NCBI GenBank assembly: GCA_910575775.1
Contig: CAJTEY010000008.1
Coordinates: 82,003 to 146,002 of the forward strand
Direction: 5' to 3'
DNA length: 64,000 nt
DNA from: Lachnospiraceae bacterium
GTDB taxonomy: Bacteria > Bacillota > Clostridia > Lachnospirales > Lachnospiraceae
Program-made: the position numbers and the translations under genes
In this document: piece after piece, positions 61,453 to 64,000 of the stretch
Numbering within the stretch: the first letter of the stretch is position 1
How the letters are laid out: each line of letters starts with the position of its first letter
The notes under the pieces: model-generated
Told to the model about the DNA's origin: nothing
What the model saw: the letters and a program-made list of their open reading frames with translations, nothing else
The model's database searches: none

Positions 61453-62181
61453 ATGTTGGTAACGGTCAGCCTTGAGGGGCTTGTTTCGCAGGACCATTTG
61501 TTACGGAAAATCGACTGCGCTGTGGATTTTACCCATATTTATGATTTCGTGGAAGATCTTTATTGTACAGATAACGGGCGCCCCAGCGTTGATCCCGTGA
61601 TCCTGTTTATGATGGTGCTCGTCCAGCCTCTTTATGGGATCCCATCCCTGCGGCGTACCGTGGAAGAGATCAATATGAACATTGCATATCGTTGGTTTCT
61701 GGGATATCTGCTCAATGAACCGGTTCCCCATTTTGCCACCATCAGTTATAATTTCAGGCATCGTTTCAGCGGGGACACCATAGAAAAGGTTTTTACATGG
61801 ATACTTTTTGAAGCGCAAAAGAGCGGTTATCTTTCCCCGGAAGTTGTGCTTATAGATGGGACCCATATCAAGGCAGATGCCAACATCAATAAGAAAATGA
61901 AAAAAGCGATCCCTTCTGCAGCCAAAGTCTATGAGGAACAGTTCATGAAGGAGATCAATGAAGCCCATACAGTCTGTGACAAGCATAACTTTATACTGGA
62001 TACGGTAGTCACAAGCGGAAATGTACATGACAGTGTTGCTTTTGATGCACTTTATGAGAGGGTGACCAGGCGGTTTCTCCAGATCAGGATAGTCACCATG
62101 GATGCGGGATATAAAACCCCGTGGATCTGTAAACGTATCATAGATGATGGGAGGATCCCATCCCTGCTTTACAAACGATAA
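61453..62181 (+). pseudogene. IS1182-type transposase, deleted inside and truncated
   Basis: 242 codons. N-terminal part from DHLLRKIDCAVDFTHIYDFV through NGRPSVDPVILFMMVLVQ and VVLIDGTHIKADANINKKMK (catalytic Asp) is clearly IS1182 family. After QFMKEINEA about a hundred residues are missing, and it resumes at HNFILDTVVTSGNVHDS and VTMDAGYKTPWI. It stops at LLYKR, where a second element starts, so the Glu-bearing C-terminus is absent. Inactive. Confidence 0.8.
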
Positions 62182-63660
62182 GCAGATTTTGTATAGGCAC
62201 ACCACTTTACAACTTTTTAAAAGAAATGCCGCATGAGACACTTTAAGTGTATAATAAGTTTGCACACCAAAATACACGAAAGAAGTGTTCTCATACGACA
62301 ACCTTATTATACAATGACAAACACATAATTGGCAGGCTTTTTCGATATTTTTCTGCTTATTTTGTTACTTTTGCATTACCTACTGCTGAAAGCCTGTTTT
62401 TGCTGGTATTGGCCATACTGGCAATGGAGTCCGCAGATTCCATCCGTTCCCTGTACAGACACTTTTTGTCAGGCATAACCACAAAATCCCTGAATGCTTT
62501 TTATTATGCCTGCTCCTATGCCAAGGTGGATTACTCCGCGTTTATGAATGTGACTGCAAGGCTGTCCCTTAAACTGGCTCCGGCAGACCTGAAATCACAG
62601 CCTCTCTTCCTTTGCATTGATGACACCATGGTCTCAAAATCCGGAAAGAAATTTGAGGATGTGTCGAAGCTGTTCGACCATGCGGCGCATAATGGCTCTA
62701 ATTACCTCAACGGGCACTGTTTTGTCAGCCTTATGCTTTGTGTGCCGGTGTGGAACCGAAACAGGATCTCTTACCTTGCAGTCCCTCTTGGATACCGTAT
62801 GTGGCAGAAGAAAGAATCGAAACTGGAACTTGCTTCAGCCATGGTACGCCAGGTGATGCCAGAGTTCCATGCACAGAAAAATGTCATCATTCTGTGTGAC
62901 AGCTGGTATGTAAAACAGAACCTTGTGTCAATCGTGGATGAATATGAAAACCTTGACCTGATCGGCAATGCAAGGGCGGATTCCGTTATATACGATCTGG
63001 CGCCCCAGCTCACAGGCAGAAAGGGCAGGCCTGCAAAGCATGGCCGCCGTCTGTCGATAGACAGCGACTTTGACCTTTCTGATGAAAAGGTGGGTGGTTA
63101 TTATACCGGATGCCGCCGTGTACTGACAAATATCTTTGGGACACGTGAAGTCATGGCTTATGTGACTTCCACAGGGAAGGAAAACGGCACAAGAAGGTTG
63201 TTTTTCAGTACTATTTTCCCTACACAGCTGCAGATGTTTTGTGCCTGGCAGGAAAAAGCGCCGCTGAACCAGACAGGGAGCGGATGGATGCCTTACATTC
63301 CCCTGTTCCTGTATTCCTTCCGCTGGAACATTGAAGTAAGCTGCTATGAGCAGAAATCATTCTGGTCGCTATGCGCATACATGATCCGCAGCCGCAGAGG
63401 GATCGAAATGCTGGTGAATCTCATTAATATCAGTTACTGCGCCATGAAACTGCTTCCCTATATGGAAGAAGCGTTGTCACAGTACAGGAACAGCAGTGTG
63501 CAGGAATTCCGGTTTGCCCTTAGTGAGCAGATACGGCGGCAGATATTTTATGTAGCGCGGGCTGAGAAATCAGCATAGCTGATTTCCACTGGCAGGAGAA
63601 GGTATTTCTGCCTGTCTTTGTAAGCTGATAATATAAAACAGGAGAATCCTGTCAGGTAAG
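62177..63660 (+). mobile_element. IS4/IS701-type insertion sequence (boundaries uncertain)
   Basis: Full-length transposase with flanks. The left edge is placed where the IS1182 frame breaks; the right end lies after 63578, near the hairpin ACAGGA-gaa-TCCTGT at about 63640-63654. I could not identify terminal inverted repeats or a target duplication by eye. Confidence 0.55.
62247..63578 (+). CDS. IS4/IS701-type transposase
   Basis: 443 residues. DDE-type: first Asp in LFLCIDDTMVSKSGKKFE, second in IILCDSWYVKQN, and the Glu in FRWNIEVSCYEQKSFW. N-terminal helical region RSLYRHFLSGITTKSLNAFY. No frameshift seen, so it may be active. Start is given as GTG 62247, which overlaps a TATAAT-like sequence; the true start may lie a few codons later, as no clear ribosome site is present. 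Confidence 0.85.
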   Translation: MYNKFAHQNTRKKCSHTTTLLYNDKHIIGRLFRYFSAYFVTFALPTAESLFLLVLAILAMESADSIRSLYRHFLSGITTKSLNAFYYACSYAKVDYSAFMNVTARLSLKLAPADLKSQPLFLCIDDTMVSKSGKKFEDVSKLFDHAAHNGSNYLNGHCFVSLMLCVPVWNRNRISYLAVPLGYRMWQKKESKLELASAMVRQVMPEFHAQKNVIILCDSWYVKQNLVSIVDEYENLDLIGNARADSVIYDLAPQLTGRKGRPAKHGRRLSIDSDFDLSDEKVGGYYTGCRRVLTNIFGTREVMAYVTSTGKENGTRRLFFSTIFPTQLQMFCAWQEKAPLNQTGSGWMPYIPLFLYSFRWNIEVSCYEQKSFWSLCAYMIRSRRGIEMLVNLINISYCAMKLLPYMEEALSQYRNSSVQEFRFALSEQIRRQIFYVARAEKSA

Positions 63661-64000
63661 GTTTAGCCAACCGCCTGTACCGAGTCCTTGGAGTCGAAGC
63701 GGTAACGTCAGACTTAAGCGTAGGACAGGGAGCAACAGAGCCGAAACGAAAGTGAAGTGATTGAGCTGGGAAATAGATATAGGGTTGAAAATGGTCGATG
63801 CGTTTACATACGCAGCAGACAACACCCTTATGACCGATAGGGCGAGGGAATAAGGGCATCAATGTCGTCAACTTAAGCCGAAAATCCGCTAACTATAAAT
63901 TTACGCGTATGAAAAAACCATTTGTTATTCCGTGATGACTCACTTTCCTTTTGAAATGTCTGTCTGGACGGATAATGGACCTTACGTTTTTGGCGCGCTG
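63661..64000 (+). ncRNA. Possible group II intron domain I, continuing past the window
   Basis: No reading frame. The purine-rich stretch at 63735-63805 (AGAGCCGAAACGAAAGTGAA, GGGTTGAAAATGGTCGATGC) recalls the AGCCGAAA...GCGAAG...GGTTGGAATG pattern of bacterial group II intron domain I. Local stems include ACCCTTAT ... ATAGGG near 63825. The 5' GUGYG end was not found and the maturase would lie outside the window, so this is tentative. Confidence 0.4.

Overview
The window looks like a chromosomal segment of an anaerobic, endospore-forming gut Clostridia, most likely Lachnospiraceae. The signs are spoIVA, a GerA/SpoVAF-type germination protein, an anaerobic (class III) ribonucleotide reductase with its activase, strong AGGAGG-type ribosome binding sites with some TTG/GTG starts, and many Lachnospiraceae-type families (DUF4358-like lipoprotein, YczE-like and MutS-like membrane proteins, MocR/PdxR). 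No rRNA, tRNA or CRISPR was seen.

Layout. 0.1-6.5 kb: a lipoprotein, then a minus-strand polyamine uptake operon (XRE-cupin regulator, potA, potB, potC, potD) with a clear promoter and palindromic operator, then a lactonase-fold protein. 6.6-11.3 kb: spoIVA, an osmoprotectant ABC transporter (permease, ATPase, binding protein) and a YczE-like membrane protein. 11.4-19.5 kb: an Rpn-nuclease remnant, an HTH-methyltransferase fusion, a nucleoside salvage run (purine nucleoside phosphorylase, cytidine deaminase, hydrolase, amidohydrolase of the SAH/MTA deaminase type), a MutS-like membrane ATPase and RNase H. 19.6-25.7 kb: WYL regulator, nrdD-nrdG-dut with tandem NrdR boxes, and a chemotaxis receptor. 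25.7-34.2 kb: germination protein, SGNH hydrolase, a GH1-phosphomannose isomerase fusion, and pdxT/pdxS facing the divergent regulator pdxR. 34.2-47.6 kb: an ABC exporter with an HTH-FtsX fusion subunit, a MATE pump, cyclopropane synthase, an SDR protein, a beta-helix protein and a BvgS-like hybrid kinase.

47.7-64 kb is accessory and partly decayed. It holds a tetR relic whose two ends lie on opposite strands, a truncated cysteine-rich KTR gene, an AgrC-ferredoxin chimera, an AraC/EamA operon with a frameshifted third gene, an intact lantibiotic/cationic-peptide defence module (LanFEG plus response regulator and kinase, like C. difficile Cpr), an HD-domain relic, two related small proteins, an IS630 relic, a serine recombinase with a frameshifted tail, a broken IS1182-type transposase, a full-length IS4/IS701-type transposase, and at the right edge a sequence resembling group II intron domain I.

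The most interesting non-gene signal is a family of intergenic palindromes sharing a GGAGAATGC...GCATTCTCC hairpin, with six clear copies and one partial copy in the first 32 kb and none seen in the accessory half. Two copies carry the same long folded arm with the same three-base bulge.
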